Source: Dromiciops gliroides (Eukaryota > Chordata > Mammalia > Microbiotheria > Microbiotheriidae). Taken from it: 64,000 bases of DNA. Below, piece by piece: positions 25,973 to 38,100 of this stretch (the first letter of the stretch is position 1; the number at the start of each line of letters is the position of its first letter). Below the pieces are notes generated by a model. It saw only the letters and a program-made list of their open reading frames with translations, was not told the origin of the DNA and made no database searches. The position numbers were made by a program, and so were the translations under genes. The stretch is from contig NC_057866.1 of NCBI RefSeq assembly GCF_019393635.1, positions 11,728,223-11,792,222 of the forward strand, read 5' to 3'.

Positions 25973-26752
25973 CTACATAGTTGCTATCATAAGCAAACCA
26001 TGGACTGAGTCAAAAACATAAGTTGCAAGTTCCTTAATTCTATCTATAGTCAAAGTTATCCAGCCTGGACATTGTGTCAGAAAATATTTGTGGATTTCTG
26101 GCAATGAATTAGAAACAAATGTATCTAGTACAATATAGGAATCTCTCAAATCTACTGGATCCAATCTGGTGTACTGTCTAGTGACCTCACAAAATCTATC
26201 ATAAAATCTGTTTGGTCTTTTGTTAGTCTCCTGAGGTAGGCTTAAAAATTTCTGCCAGTTTTCGGGTTTTCTAGAGCAAGATTCCATTCCCTTCAGAAAT
26301 GTTTCCCTAGCATCTTTTAATTCTTGGAATTGTTTGTTGTTATTATAATTCCAATTTGGGTCCCTGAGAGGCCATGTTATAACTGCCTGATCTTTTGCCA
26401 CCAGGGCATTTCCTGCTAAGATAATATCTGTAATCTCACTTGGGGATAGTAAAGTTTCCATAAGGCAAGTAACATCAGCCCAAGTGGGTTCATATGCATC
26501 AAATATAGTCCTTAACTGTGAAATTACAGTGTTTGGATTTTTTTCAAAACTAGGGATGATTGATTTCCATGCACTCAAGTCACTTGGTCTAAAGGGATTA
26601 TGTTTTCTAACTTGAATTGGTGCTCCTTTTTTGGTATGTTCTATAGCTTCCTGCAGGGGGAGCAGTTTCTGCTGATCTGATTCTAAACTTGGATCATCTC
26701 CAGCAGAGGGAGCTTTCTTGGAGTCTCTCTCGCCCGTGACACCTTCCACCAC
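25973..26752 (-). pseudogene. Endogenous retrovirus gag fragment (capsid region), class I-like
   Basis: A 259-residue open frame. Features resemble gammaretrovirus-like capsid: a PFRPSDLSAWKS start, a PTWADV helix segment, a WPLRDPNWNY stretch and a later RFYDRFCEVTRQYTRLDP helix. It ends at a stop before any nucleocapsid zinc knuckle. pol and env are missing downstream, so it is a remnant. Integration family and age are not determined. Confidence 0.7.
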
Positions 26753-26934
26753 AGTATAACAATGATAATAGTGAAAATGAAATTTATAGTCATTTGAACT
26801 ATGAATGTGGTATTAGAATTTATTTCAACTGCAGGTATGAAATTTCTACTAATATTAAACACGTGCTCAGTGGAGACAGTCACACCTATGCCATTACCAA
26901 AAACTTTTTGCTGTGTGAATGAGGAGGAAACCAA
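26683..26934 (-). other. Open frame with a membrane segment overlapping the gag start
   Basis: 83 codons in a different frame from gag, with a strongly hydrophobic stretch (FIFTIIIVILWW). It could be an upstream leader or a misplaced envelope piece. Not recognised. Confidence 0.3.
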
Positions 26935-27239
26935 TAACGTTATGAAGGAACCATTGAATAGGCTAATTCTCTAAGTCGGGACATTATGTTGTCCCAATAC
27001 ATCCCAATGAGAAAAATCAAAGGGAAAGCAAAATATTCAAGCATGTTGCCCTTTAAACTGGACCAGCTTTTCTCCTTAAAGCAAGGCTTTTAGAGGCTTA
27101 AAGCAAGAGACATTAGTCAAATGAGGGAAAGTCAATGGGGGAGGGTTAAAAGAGCATCCACCACAGTAGCTGGTTTGTGGCTAAGCTAGGGGTGGGTGGG
27201 AGTCTTCACCTCTTCAACCTAAGGTGGCCAATTGCTTTG

Positions 27240-27480
27240 ACAGATAGTCTTATGTCACAGACTCAAGGCCCTTCAAGGTCCTGCATGCCCTCTTCCAGAA
27301 TTGCTCCAATTGATTGATGCCTTTCTTGGACCAGGATGCCCAGTACTGAGCACAGAGTACTCCAGATGGGTTGTGGCTACTGACAAGGACAGAGAGACTA
27401 TCACCTCCTTATTCCTGGAAGGTGTAAACCACTTCCTTCGGCCAAATTTAGGATTTTTCTGTTTATCAAGCAATAAGGTT
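27240..27480 (-). mobile_element. CR1/L3-type LINE fragment
   Basis: Contains 'gcacagagtactccagatgg' and 'agagactatcacctccttat', antisense L3/CR1 sequence as I recall it. Confidence 0.5.
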
Positions 27481-27865
27481 TTATAAATTACTGTGCTCAT
27501 TTGCTTCTGCATATTGTGGACCTGATCTGTTCCACTGATCAACTTCTTGATTTCTTATGCAGTACCAAGATGTTTTGATGATTTCGGCTGTGTAGTATAG
27601 TTCGTGATCTGGTCTCTCTTCCTTCTCATTTTTTGTTTCACTGATTCCCTTGATATTATTGATGTTTTATTCCTCCAGATGAATTTTGTTTTGATTCTTT
27701 CTCACTCAATAAAATAATTCTTTGGTGATTTGATTGGCACAGCACTAAATAATTAAAGTAATTTAGGTTATATTGTAATTTTTATCACATTGGCTTATCC
27801 CTGAGCAATTAATAATTCTCCAGATATTTAGATTTTTCTTTGTGTGAAGATCATTTTGTAACTGT
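27480..27865 (-). mobile_element. Old L1 ORF2 fragment
   Basis: Antisense ORF2 sequence like 'ttgatattattgatgtttta' and 'ccagatgaattttgtt'. More diverged than the neighbouring L1s. Confidence 0.6.
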
Positions 27866-27869
27866 GTTC

Positions 27870-28398
27870 AGATGCAGTCACTTCCTATTGCCTTCAGAAA
27901 CAAATACAGAATGCTCTGTTTGGCATTCAGAGCCTTTCATAAACAAGCACCTCCTACCTTTCCAGTCTTCTTACAACTCTTTCCCTAATATATACTCTTT
28001 GATCTAGAGACACTTGCTCTTTGACTGTTCCACAAACAAAACAATCCATCTGTTGATTTTGTGCATTTTCTTCTGTATCCCCCAGACTTGGCTATCTCTT
28101 TTATCTTTACTTGGCATAGTGGCTTCCCTGGTTTCCTGTAAATCCCAATTAAAATCTCATCTTCAGGAACCCTTCCCCAACCCTCTTTTAAAAATATAAA
28201 TTTCATTTTCCATTTATGTAATAAAACAAGCATTTCAATAACATAGTATAATAAAAAAGACGGTTGCCCACGAAATTGCAAATCTGTTATGTACAACTTG
28301 CTATTTCTCTTGAATATATAATAAAGTTATCATTTGAATTTTTTTCTCTTTTCTTTCTGCCCCAAGTGGCTACCATTAGACACAAATGCGTGTGTGTA

Positions 28399-28452
<54 letters not shown>

Positions 28453-28860
28453 CATTCTATAGATACTTCTATTTATCAGTTCTTTCTCCTGATGCAGAGG
28501 GCATCTTCCTTCATATGTCCTTTGTATCTAATTTGGGTATTTATAATAGTCAAAATTACTTAGTCGCCCAGAATTGATCTTAAAATAATATTGCTCTTAC
28601 TGTGTACAACATTCACTTGGTTCTGCTCATTTTGCTCTTCATTATATCTTCCCCACTCCCTCTTTATTCTGGTAACATCCTTCTTATTTCTTGTATGTAG
28701 CTTGTTTGTACATATTTGCTTTCATGTTTTCTCTCCTCTTAGATTGTGAGCTCCTTGTAGCCAGTGACTGTCTTCTGCTTCTTTTTGTACTTCTAGTATT
28801 TAGCACAGTTGTCTGGAACACAGTAGGTGCTGAACAAATACTTATTGACTTATGACTGAA
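27870..28860 (+). mobile_element. L2 3' end split by old L1 and a TG repeat
   Basis: L2 3' sequence at 27870-28190 ('gcattcagagcctttcataa') resumes at 28640-28860 ('agattgtgagctccttgtag'). The middle holds an old L1 piece and the (TG)n run. Confidence 0.55.
28390..28447 (+). repeat. (TG)n microsatellite
   Basis: About 58 bp of TG with two early interruptions. Confidence 0.95.
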
Positions 28861-28864
28861 AAGA

Positions 28865-30600
28865 AAATGTTCAAATTTTCAAAAAATGGAAAAGAAAAAA
28901 CAGCATTTGCATAAACATTGAAGAACAGAACACAAAACTGAATCTCTATTATGTACAAAACTTGCTTTTCCATCTAAGTATTTAATGCATTCAACATGCA
29001 ACTTTCAAGGGTGTCCTGCTTGTCTGTGATTCCTTCTGGCTTTTTTTCATTCTTTTCAAATTTGGGGGGGGGGGTAAGGAATAATTTAGAAACTTTATTC
29101 CTAAGCTTTCTGTACCTTACTGACCCTTTCCCCTCCACAAGAGATTCTCCCATTGGCCATGTCCAAATATATGTCTTATTGTGTTACCTCTCCATCAGGA
29201 GGTGCTTCATCATCAATCCTCTAGAATAATGTTTGGTCATTACCTGATCATAATATTTTAAGTCTTTCAAAGTTGTTTGTGCCTAAAATTTTGTTATTGT
29301 AAAAATTGTTTTCCTGTTTCTACTTCACTTCATTGTGCATCAGTTCACAAAGTTCTGCCAGACCTTTCTTTGAAATTGTGCCTTTTATCATTTCTTAAAG
29401 GTGAAATAATATTACACGAAATTTGGATACCAAAATTTCTTTAGCTATTCCCATTTTGCCAGGCACCTGCTTCATTTTTTCCATATAAATATTTTATTAT
29501 TTTCTAGTTTCATTTAGAGAGTTTTAAACATTTGTTTTTATAAGATTTCTAGTTTCAAATTTTTCTCCCTCCCCCCTCCCCAAGAGAACAAGTAATCTGA
29601 TATAGGTTATATATGTAAAATCATATTAAACCTATTTCTGCATTGGTCATGTTATAAGAGAAGAATCAGAGCACAATGGAAAAACCTCAAAAAAGAAAAA
29701 CAACAAAAAAAACAATAGAAATAGTATGGTGCGATCTGCATCTAGATTCCACAGTTGGTTTTTTGTTGTTGTTGTTTTTTACTGGATTTGGAGAGCATTT
29801 TCCATCATGAGTCCTTTGGATCTATCTTGCACCATTGTATTGCTGAGAAGAATCAAGTCTATCACAGTTGATCAACACATAATGTTGTTGATACTGTGTA
29901 CAATGTTCTCCTGGTTCTGCTCATCTCATTCATCATCAATCCATGCAAGTCCTTCTAGGTTTCTCTGAAATTCACCTGCTCATCGTTTCTTACAGCACAA
30001 TAGTATTCCATTACATTCATATACCACAACTTGTTCAGCCATTCCCCAAATGATGGGCAACCCCTCAATCTCCAATTCCTTGCCACCACAAAAAGAGCAG
30101 CTACAAATATTTTTGTACATGTGGGTCCTTTCCCCCTTTTTAATGATCTCTTTCTGAAAAAGACCTAATAGTGGTATTGCTGGGTCAAAGTGTATGCACA
30201 GCTTTATAGCTCTTTGGGCATAGTTCACCTGCTTCATTTTTAATTCTTTTCCACCATAAATAGAGCTGTTAGAAATATTTTTTAACACATATGGGTTCTT
30301 TTGCATTGCCTTTTATTTCTCTGGTGTATAGGCCTCATAGTGATATTGATGAGTCAAAGGATATTCACAGAATAGTGGCATTGGGGGCATAATTATAATC
30401 TGCTTCCTTGAATTGCTAGACTAGTTCCCAGCTCAAAGAGTGCATTAATGTGCCTCTTTTCTCACAGCCTCTTCAACACTTGGCATTTTGCCTCTTTCTC
30501 ATCTTTACAAACCTGATCGGGGTCACACAGAATCTCAGAGTTGCTTTAAATCACATTTTTCTAATTATGAGGGATTTGGGGTATTTTATTTTATATGTGG
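28865..30600 (-). mobile_element. Old L1 3' end interrupted by a younger L1
   Basis: The old copy occupies 28865-29463 and 30242-30600. Its two halves rejoin across the insertion at 29480-30225. Confidence 0.6.
29480..30225 (-). mobile_element. 5'-truncated L1 with perfect 16-bp TSD
   Basis: L1 3' end of 746 bp. 'cacctgcttcattttt' occurs at 29464-29479 and 30226-30241, proving insertion into the older L1. Confidence 0.9.
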
Positions 30601-31049
30601 GCCCCTGAGAACTTCAGTGAATAAGACAATATATGTGGAGTCAGGAAGACTTGAGTTCAAATGCTGACTTCAAATTTCTGATTCGAGGTGTGTGACCCTG
30701 GACACAGAATTGTTATGAGAATAAAATGGGGTAATATTTGTAAAGCAGTCCTTTGTGAACTTTAAAGGTAGACAGAAACATTACCTTTATTGTCATCATT
30801 ATTATTAATAGATTATTGGATGTTTTTCCTTTGAAAGCTGACTATTCCTATCTTTAGACATTTATCAACTGGGGAATGAGCCACCTAGATTTCTTCTTTC
30901 TTCTTCCCAGGTCATTTTGTTACAAGTACAATTCTCATTTGTGCTTAATGGAGAAACTCTCTGGTTTTACATAGTGAATTCCACCTGATTTTATGTCAAA
31001 TGCAAAGTTTTAATGATCTCTCTCTTCAAGTTGATTTTTAATAACTCAT

Positions 31050-31560
31050 TTATATTCAATTCAGTTCAACTCAAGAAACTCTTATTAAGCCCTTACTGGA
31101 CCAGGCACCATTCTGGGTGATGAGGAAACAGAGAAAACCCAAAGAAACAAAAACCCCAATCCTTGTCTCTTTATAATTACATTCTATAGGGTGAATGGCA
31201 GGTATAGAAAATATAGAGGAATAAATGTATAAGAAAATTTGAGGAAGGAAAGATCACTGATAACTAAGAGAATGAGGAATGTTTTTCCACTGGTGTTAGT
31301 ATCTAAGCATTGTCAGAGGGAAAGGTAAGTTGCGAAAACAATCCAGGCATGTGGGCACAGTCTGGGCAAAGGCATGGAAGTTTGAAGTTAAAAGACAAGT
31401 TTGTCTAGAAGAGAGGGGTGAGAAGGGGAATCATGAGAACTAACTTTGGTTGGAGCCAATTTGGGGAGACCTTGAAATGCCTGGCAGAAGAGTTTGTCTG
31501 ATACTAGAGGTAAGAGGAAACACTGGAGAATTTTGAGGAGGCCAAGAAGGGAAAATTAGA
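31050..31560. repeat. Dispersed repeat of unassigned family
   Basis: Starts with the 'aagcccttactggaccaggc' motif and continues for about 500 bp with 'ggcaaaggcatggaag'. Looks interspersed; family not named. Confidence 0.4.
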
Positions 31561-31779
31561 AATCACTTTTGAGCCCCCTTTCTAGCCTGGAGGTCTTAAA
31601 ACAATGGAAGCTAAATTATTTTGGAAATCCTGGTTCAGCTCAAGGAGGAGCCTCTTGGGGCAGGGACTATCAAAGGGTATGTCTTCGAGCCATTGACTTT
31701 GGCTTGTGGACCCTCCTGGGAGTGAGGGTAGCATCAAGTAAATGGGCACAGTTTCTCTGTGGCACATTGTCTGGGAAGC

Positions 31780-31785
31780 TTTATT
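31780..31785 (-). promoter_or_regulatory. Candidate poly(A) signal of gene B
   Basis: AATAAA on the minus strand about 290 bp beyond the gene B stop codon. Nearby sequence includes an L2-like 3' end, so the hexamer could be a repeat remnant. Confidence 0.3.
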
Positions 31786-31809
31786 TTGAGGACATTTTGT
31801 CTGGGTTTG

Positions 31810-31930
31810 TGTTGTCTTCCCAGACAGGATGTGACCTTCTTGAGAGCAAAGCTTGCTTTTTTTTGCCTTTGTATCTCCAGTTCCTAGAACTTGGTGACTA
31901 TTTAATTAATACTTCTTGATTGATTCACAC
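31810..31930 (+). mobile_element. L2/MIR-like 3' end in gene B 3' flank
   Basis: 'ccttcttgagagcaaagctt' then 'cctttgtatctccagttcct' matches the L2 terminal segment. Lies in or near the gene B 3'UTR. Confidence 0.5.
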
Positions 31931-32073
31931 AAATGAAACCTCCTGGAAGCCTGGAGTCCAAGCAGGACCAATGGTGTTGTAAAGGCTGGCTGTATTGCCT
32001 CCAGACCATGGGAAGAGAAAACCCCAGGTTAGACTACAGTCGTCTTCTTCTCAGTCAGACTCCTGCAGCAATC

Positions 32074-32140
32074 CTAAAACTGGCTTATTTTCACCAGAGT
32101 GTCATCCAGATCTCCTGGTTTTACTTCTTCTCTTGAATGT
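32074..32140 (-). CDS. Gene B exon 10: C-terminal tail and stop
   Basis: 67 coding bases after a strong pyrimidine tract and the acceptor catgggaag. It completes the split Arg of exon 9 and encodes [21 protein letters not shown] then TAG. The perfect phase match and multiple-of-three total support it. The tail sequence itself is not conserved in the family, so this exon rests on splice logic. Confidence 0.72.
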
Positions 32141-35100
32141 CTTCCCATGAATGAATGGAAAGAAAAAAAAGGAAAGAAAATGTGAGTGCATGTAATGGAG
32201 GGAAGGGAAGAAGATAAGACATTTATGAAGCACCCACTGTGTGCCAGGCACCACCATAAGTGCTTTTCCAAACATTACCCAATGTGATTGAGAGGGAGGA
32301 AACTTACCTGAGGCCAGGAGAATCTTGATGAATATTTGGTGGCTATTAATGCCCTTTATTTGGTACAGAATCCATGTCTTTGGGCACTACCTGGGGATAA
32401 TGACTTTATTTTTGTTTTGTTTTTTAATTTTTTCAGCTTGCAATTAAATCTAATCCAACAAGCATTTATTAGTTATGTGGTATGTGCTTGTGACAGAGAA
32501 TACAAAAAGAATAGTGTATGGTAGAAGAGTCCTGCCTCTGGCTCTTTTTACCTTTGTGACTGTAGCCAACTAGCTCTCTTTGGTTATACATAAAATGAGG
32601 GGATTAGACTCTCTGAGGTCCCATCCTCCTCCAACTCTCTGATTACAGGAAACATTCTGAAACCCTGAGAAACTTGATTTCCACTGGACAAGTACTTCCT
32701 TCTGTGGCCCAATGAAGAAATGACCTAGGTTTGAAGTGGAGGACCTGGGCTTAGATCTCAAGTCTGCTACTTAAAATCACTATGACTTTACAAGACCCCT
32801 CGGGCCTTCTTCATCAACAACAAAATGAGGGGATTGGACTTGGTGACCTCTAAGGTGGGATACCTTAATATCAGGAAACATTGAAGTACCCTCTCCCCCT
32901 TTTTAAGTGACTTTCCTAAGATGCCACGGATAGTCCTCACCTGCATTCTATATCTTCGATGGTGTCAGGCATTGGTTTGTTCTGGGTTTCTGGGAGGAAG
33001 AGGAAGACCATAAAGCTTGCAATGACTGCCATGATTGCAAAGATGATCTGGGGCATGGCTGGAAGGTAGTGCCTCAGTATATTCACAAATGGGGCCAGCA
33101 TCACCCCAATCCGATCTATTGTGAGAATGATCCCACTGCACGTGGTCCTGTCAGGGCAAAGGAGATTGGATTATCTAAGATTAAACACCTGTTAAATACC
33201 CCCTTCCTCTGGCCCCCTGTTAGTAGAGTCTGTAGTGTGTATTTATGGAGTGCTGAAATCCTCAAGGGCTCCTGGAATTTATAGATTTGAAGAGAAAGAA
33301 ACTATTCCTCATTCCCCAAATGATCTTCTGAACAAGTAAGCAGATATGTTCATTTGAACTTGCTGCATTGGCTTTATTTTTCCCATTTCTCCTTCATATC
33401 TACAGCTGGATGCATAAAAAATCAACCTCCTTCATCTCCAGTAAGGATGGAACTCCTCCATTGGTGGCTCCTGGCAAGAATGGAACCCTCTCATATATCT
33501 CTGCCCCTAGCAGAGTGTAAGCTCCTGCATGGTTAGGGTTTGTTGACTGGAAAATTGAGGAAAACTATGCACAATGAAGACTAGACTCTTAAATGGAAGG
33601 AAGAACACAAAGAAGAGTTAGTAGAAGATAGCCCCTCCCCCCAGCTCTTCTGCAGATTTGAATGGTCCACAAGCATGAAAGACTGTAGACATTTTCAGAC
33701 TTTTTCAAAGCTCTGATCAGTTTTACAGATTTTTCTCTTCTTTTTCTTTTAAAAAGTCTGGGATGGTTTTCTAGGAGGCGGAGAGGGAGAAGAATAAGGG
33801 GAGAAATTTAGGGGATGTAAAAACAAAACACATCACTATATTTTTTTAAAAAAAGGATTAACCTTATCTTTATTTTCAGAGATCATAATGAAATCCTTTT
33901 TGTTTTCCATCCTTCCCTTTTCTCTTCATTCCTATTGCCCTCATTCTATCCTTGTCTCTTTCCCTTTCTTTCCTTCCTCATTCCTTCCTTTTTCTATAGG
34001 TAGCCTAATATAGAGGATAGATTATAGACCCTAGAGTGAAAAAGATGGGTTTGAATATATGAACAATGACATGGACTTCTTTAGAATTGCAGAATTTGAG
34101 AGTTGTACATGACCTCAATGCCCATCTAATGCATGAAGGAATCCCCATATAATACACCCAACAATTGGCTGTCCAGCATATGTCTGAAGGCCTCTAAGGA
34201 GGAAGAATTCATTACCTCTTGAGCATCTCATCACCAGCCCACTTGGGGCTAACCATAATTGTTGGGAAGCTTTTCCTGACATCAAGGCTAAATGTGCCTG
34301 TGAACATCCACCATGACTTCTGGTTCTGCTTTTGGTTAATACAAAAGACAACAAAGCTACTCTCTCCACCACAAGACAACCCTTCAGATACCAAAAGACA
34401 GGACTTTTGTCCCCCCTGTATCCGGTTTTCTTAAAACTAAACATGTCAAGTGCCTTCAATTGTTCCTGTTGAGTCATAAGCCCATGGCCTGTCAACATCC
34501 TGGTTTTCCTCTTCTGGACACCTGTCAGGTCATTGACATCTTTGGGGCCCAGATAATGTGTGCTAAGGGTACATATGTCGAGTTGGTCTTTTTTGGTTTA
34601 CATCTATCTGTATTCACTTTCATCTCCTCAGCCCAATACTCTTGCCTGTCAAAGTCCTTTTGCACCCTGACTCTCGCATCCAGTGTGTTAGGGATCCCTC
34701 TTAATTTTGGATCATTGGCAGATTTGATTAACATGCCATCTATGCATTCACCAAAGTAACTGACATCAAGGGTAAAGAGAATAATGGGCCAAGCACAGAT
34801 CCCTGGGGCCCTCCAGTAGAGACTTCCTGCCACATTGACAATGAACAATTAACAACGACCCTTGGACTCTGTCCATGAGAACTGTTCTGAATAGCTTATG
34901 TATCCTCATAATCCATGTCTCTCCATCTTTCCCCAAGAAGAGCATGAGATATTTAATCAAGAGCTTAAAATGGAAGTACACTCTATCCACAGCATTTCCG
35001 TCATCTATTTCAGTAATCCTGTCCAAAGGGAAAACATGTGACATTAGTTTGGCATGACTTGTTCTTCATGACGCTACCTTGATGACTCTTCATAATCAAT

Positions 35101-38100
35101 GTTTCCCTTTCTAGGTATCCATAAACCATCTCTTATTGGTTCATTTCAGAATTTTCCAGGAATCCATGTCAAGCTCATTGACCTAGAGTTTGTAGGCTCA
35201 GTTTCCTTCCATCTCTTGAAAATTCAAACATTTGTCCTTTTCTAATCTTGTGGCACATTTCCTGTTCTCTGTGATCATCAATTATCTCCAAGTAAGTTCA
35301 GCCTTCAATGCATCACTCTGTAATCACTACTTGTTCTTTCAGGACCCAAGGATATAGTTCATCTGGTCCATCAATTGAATTCATCAAGGGCATCTAAGGT
35401 GCTGTCTTGTTGCCCCATACTTTTCTTGGGAACAGTCAATGGCATGCTGGCAACTGTTTAGCAAAAACCTTTCCCAAAAAGAATCAATCCCTCTTGGGAG
35501 TCTTTTGCCTACACACCAACTCCTGGATCAATGGCTATTCAAAGAGAACCATAAGGAGTCATTTGGATGCAGTCACAGAATACTTGCCCATGCTCCAACA
35601 TTTACATTTGGGGTTGTATCAGACTGAAGGCACTGTGTATGCTCATAATGTTAGGGTTCCTATTGGCCAGTTCCTGTTTATCATCTCTTCTTTCACGTGA
35701 TAATGGTAATAATAACTAGGCTTTAAAGTTCACACAGTGATTTACATATGGTATCTCATTTGATGTTCCTAACAACTTTGGAAGATAGGTGCTGTTATTA
35801 TACCAGTTTTATAGAGGATAAACTTGTGGGAAAGACAGGTTAAGTGATTTTCCCAGGGTCACACAGCTAGTCCATATCTGAGACTAGATTTGAACTCAGA
35901 TTTTCCAGACTCTAGGTCCAGCACTTTATCTGTTGAGCAATCAACGTCCCCTTAATGACATGTCTGAACCTTTGTGAAACTTTAAAAGTGCTGAATGAAA
36001 ACTAGCTACTGTTATTGCAGGACACTGGCTTGTCTTCATACACATATTTCAAGTCTGTGTTCAAAGCAGGGACGAGGTAAGAAAGAGATCACATGGCCTG
36101 TTGCCCACAGGCTTATTGTTATTGCCCATCCGTTCTGCTAGTTCATACTGTATAGCTGAAGTTGTTGTTGTTTTAGGTTGGCTAGTTAGTTTGGCTCTAG
36201 AGAAACTTCTAGAGTCTTGATTCTGCTAAGGGACTATGGGGTGGGGGTGGGGGTAGGATGTAGCTAGATGTAGCTAGAGTCTTGTTCTAGAGAAACAACT
36301 CCATGTGACTTCATCTCAAATTCTTTTCTGAGAACTCACTGTGACATGGAAGGAACTCTGGGTCTTCAAAGATCACATGAGATAGAAGCCATGGTGGCCT
36401 CTACCAAATGAAAGATTTCCTTCTGGGACCAGGGGTGATCCCTACGTTTCTTGCCTGAGAACCAGTTTAGATGGTTTCAGGTCACCTATCAATTTGGTTT
36501 CAAGGGAGATGGAAGTTTTTATCTAGAGCCAAAGGAAGGTCTGTGATAATGATCTTGTAAGGCGGAGTGGCACTGATATTGGTGTGGGGGAAAGGGAGGG
36601 ATCAGGATCTCTGGACCTTGAAGATTAGAACCTGGTTTTGCAATAGAGAGCCCTAGCCACAGACAATAACCCAGGCATGTCTCCTGGAGGATCTGTTCTA
36701 TTGAGTCTCTCCTCATCACCCCCCCCCTTCCCTAAGAAATGGCAATAGCTGCTTCTTTATCCCCAAATTCTCTTTCTTACCTGACTACTGTGGGTAGGAG
36801 CTCATTTAAATAGACATTATTACAGGAAATGCAGACTACAATACAGCAGATTCCTATTATTGCCAAAACCATGCACAAAATTCCTATAAAAAGAGCAGGA
36901 CCAAAAAATCTCAATAAACTCCAGAGTTCAACACATCTTGGAGGCATTAATTTATTCGTTCATTTATTTTTCTCTATCAATTCATATATTCATCCATATA
37001 ATAACCCCTCAATTTATTCCTCTCTTCATTCCTTCCCTTTATCTATCTACCCACACAACCACTTATCCTAATAATATTTTTTAGAGGCAGCTAAGTGCTA
37101 TAGGGATAGAGTGTTGGACTTAGAGTCCGGAAGATCTGAGTTCAAAGCCTGCCTTAAAACTTACCAGCTGGGTGACTCCAGACAAGTCATTTAACTTCTC
37201 TTGGCCTAGTTTCCTCATCTTAAAATGGAGGTCTTGGCATCCCAGGGTTGTTATGAGGAACAAATGACATAATACATGAAAAATAATTTACAAACCTTAA
37301 AGTGCTCTCTAAATGGTAACTATTATTTGTGTATTTAGTCTAGCAAACAAAAATACTCATTATGTCTTTACTGTGTGGAAGGCTTTGTGCTGAGGAGGTA
37401 ATGCTAAGATAAATTCAACAATCCCTTCCTTTAGGAACTCAGTAGAGCTGAATTCAAGCCAAACTCCAGCCATTTATTCATCATTTTTTCCATTTGCTTA
37501 TTCATGCTATCCATCAATCTCTTTGTCTCTTTATCTCTCTACCTATTTACCCATCTATCCATCCACCTATCCATCCATCTATTCATCCATCCATCTGTAC
37601 ATCTGTCCCTTTGTCCATCTGTCTATCCACCCATCTGTCTATCCACTCATCCCTCTATTGATCTATCTATCCATTTATATCCTTCTATGTATCATCCCTC
37701 TCTTTTTCCTCATCTATCTTGGCCTGGGTTTGAATTCTGGTTCTGCTATTTATTATCTCTGCAGCTATGGGCAAGTTGGTTCTCCTCTTTGAACCTATTC
37801 CCTTTTTTTCAAATGAGAAAGTTGGGGAGGGTCCTTGGCACAATGGAAGGAGTGATGCCTTTGAAGTCAGAGGAACTGAGTTCAAATTCCACATCTGAGG
37901 TTCACTCCCCGTGTGACTTTGAACAAGTCATTTTAATTCCCTGGGCCTCAATTTCCTCATGTGTAAAGATGGGATTTGGATTAGATTGTCTCTGAGGTCC
38001 ATTCCAGCTCTTGCTTTATGACCCTATGACTCAGGGGTCTCAAACTTCTAGTCTTAATTTTCACTGGGGAGAGACTCAACCTATGATCTCATCCTTACCT

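Noticed and set aside
32310..32420. Possible extra exon of gene B with a donor-like CAG|gtaagt
   Set aside because: Has a GT donor, but its phase does not link exon 9 to a stop. The 67-bp exon at 32140 closes the frame exactly.
34115..34498. 127-residue minus-strand open frame
   Set aside because: Lies in a CR1/L3 LINE remnant; no independent gene features.
37505..37685. CRISPR-like or other structured array
   Set aside because: No spaced direct repeats; simple microsatellite in a vertebrate genome.
37504..37995. 163-residue open frame rich in Ser, Leu, Ile, His and Pro
   Set aside because: The first half is the translation of an ATCC/ATCT microsatellite, the rest MIR sequence. No splice or homology support.
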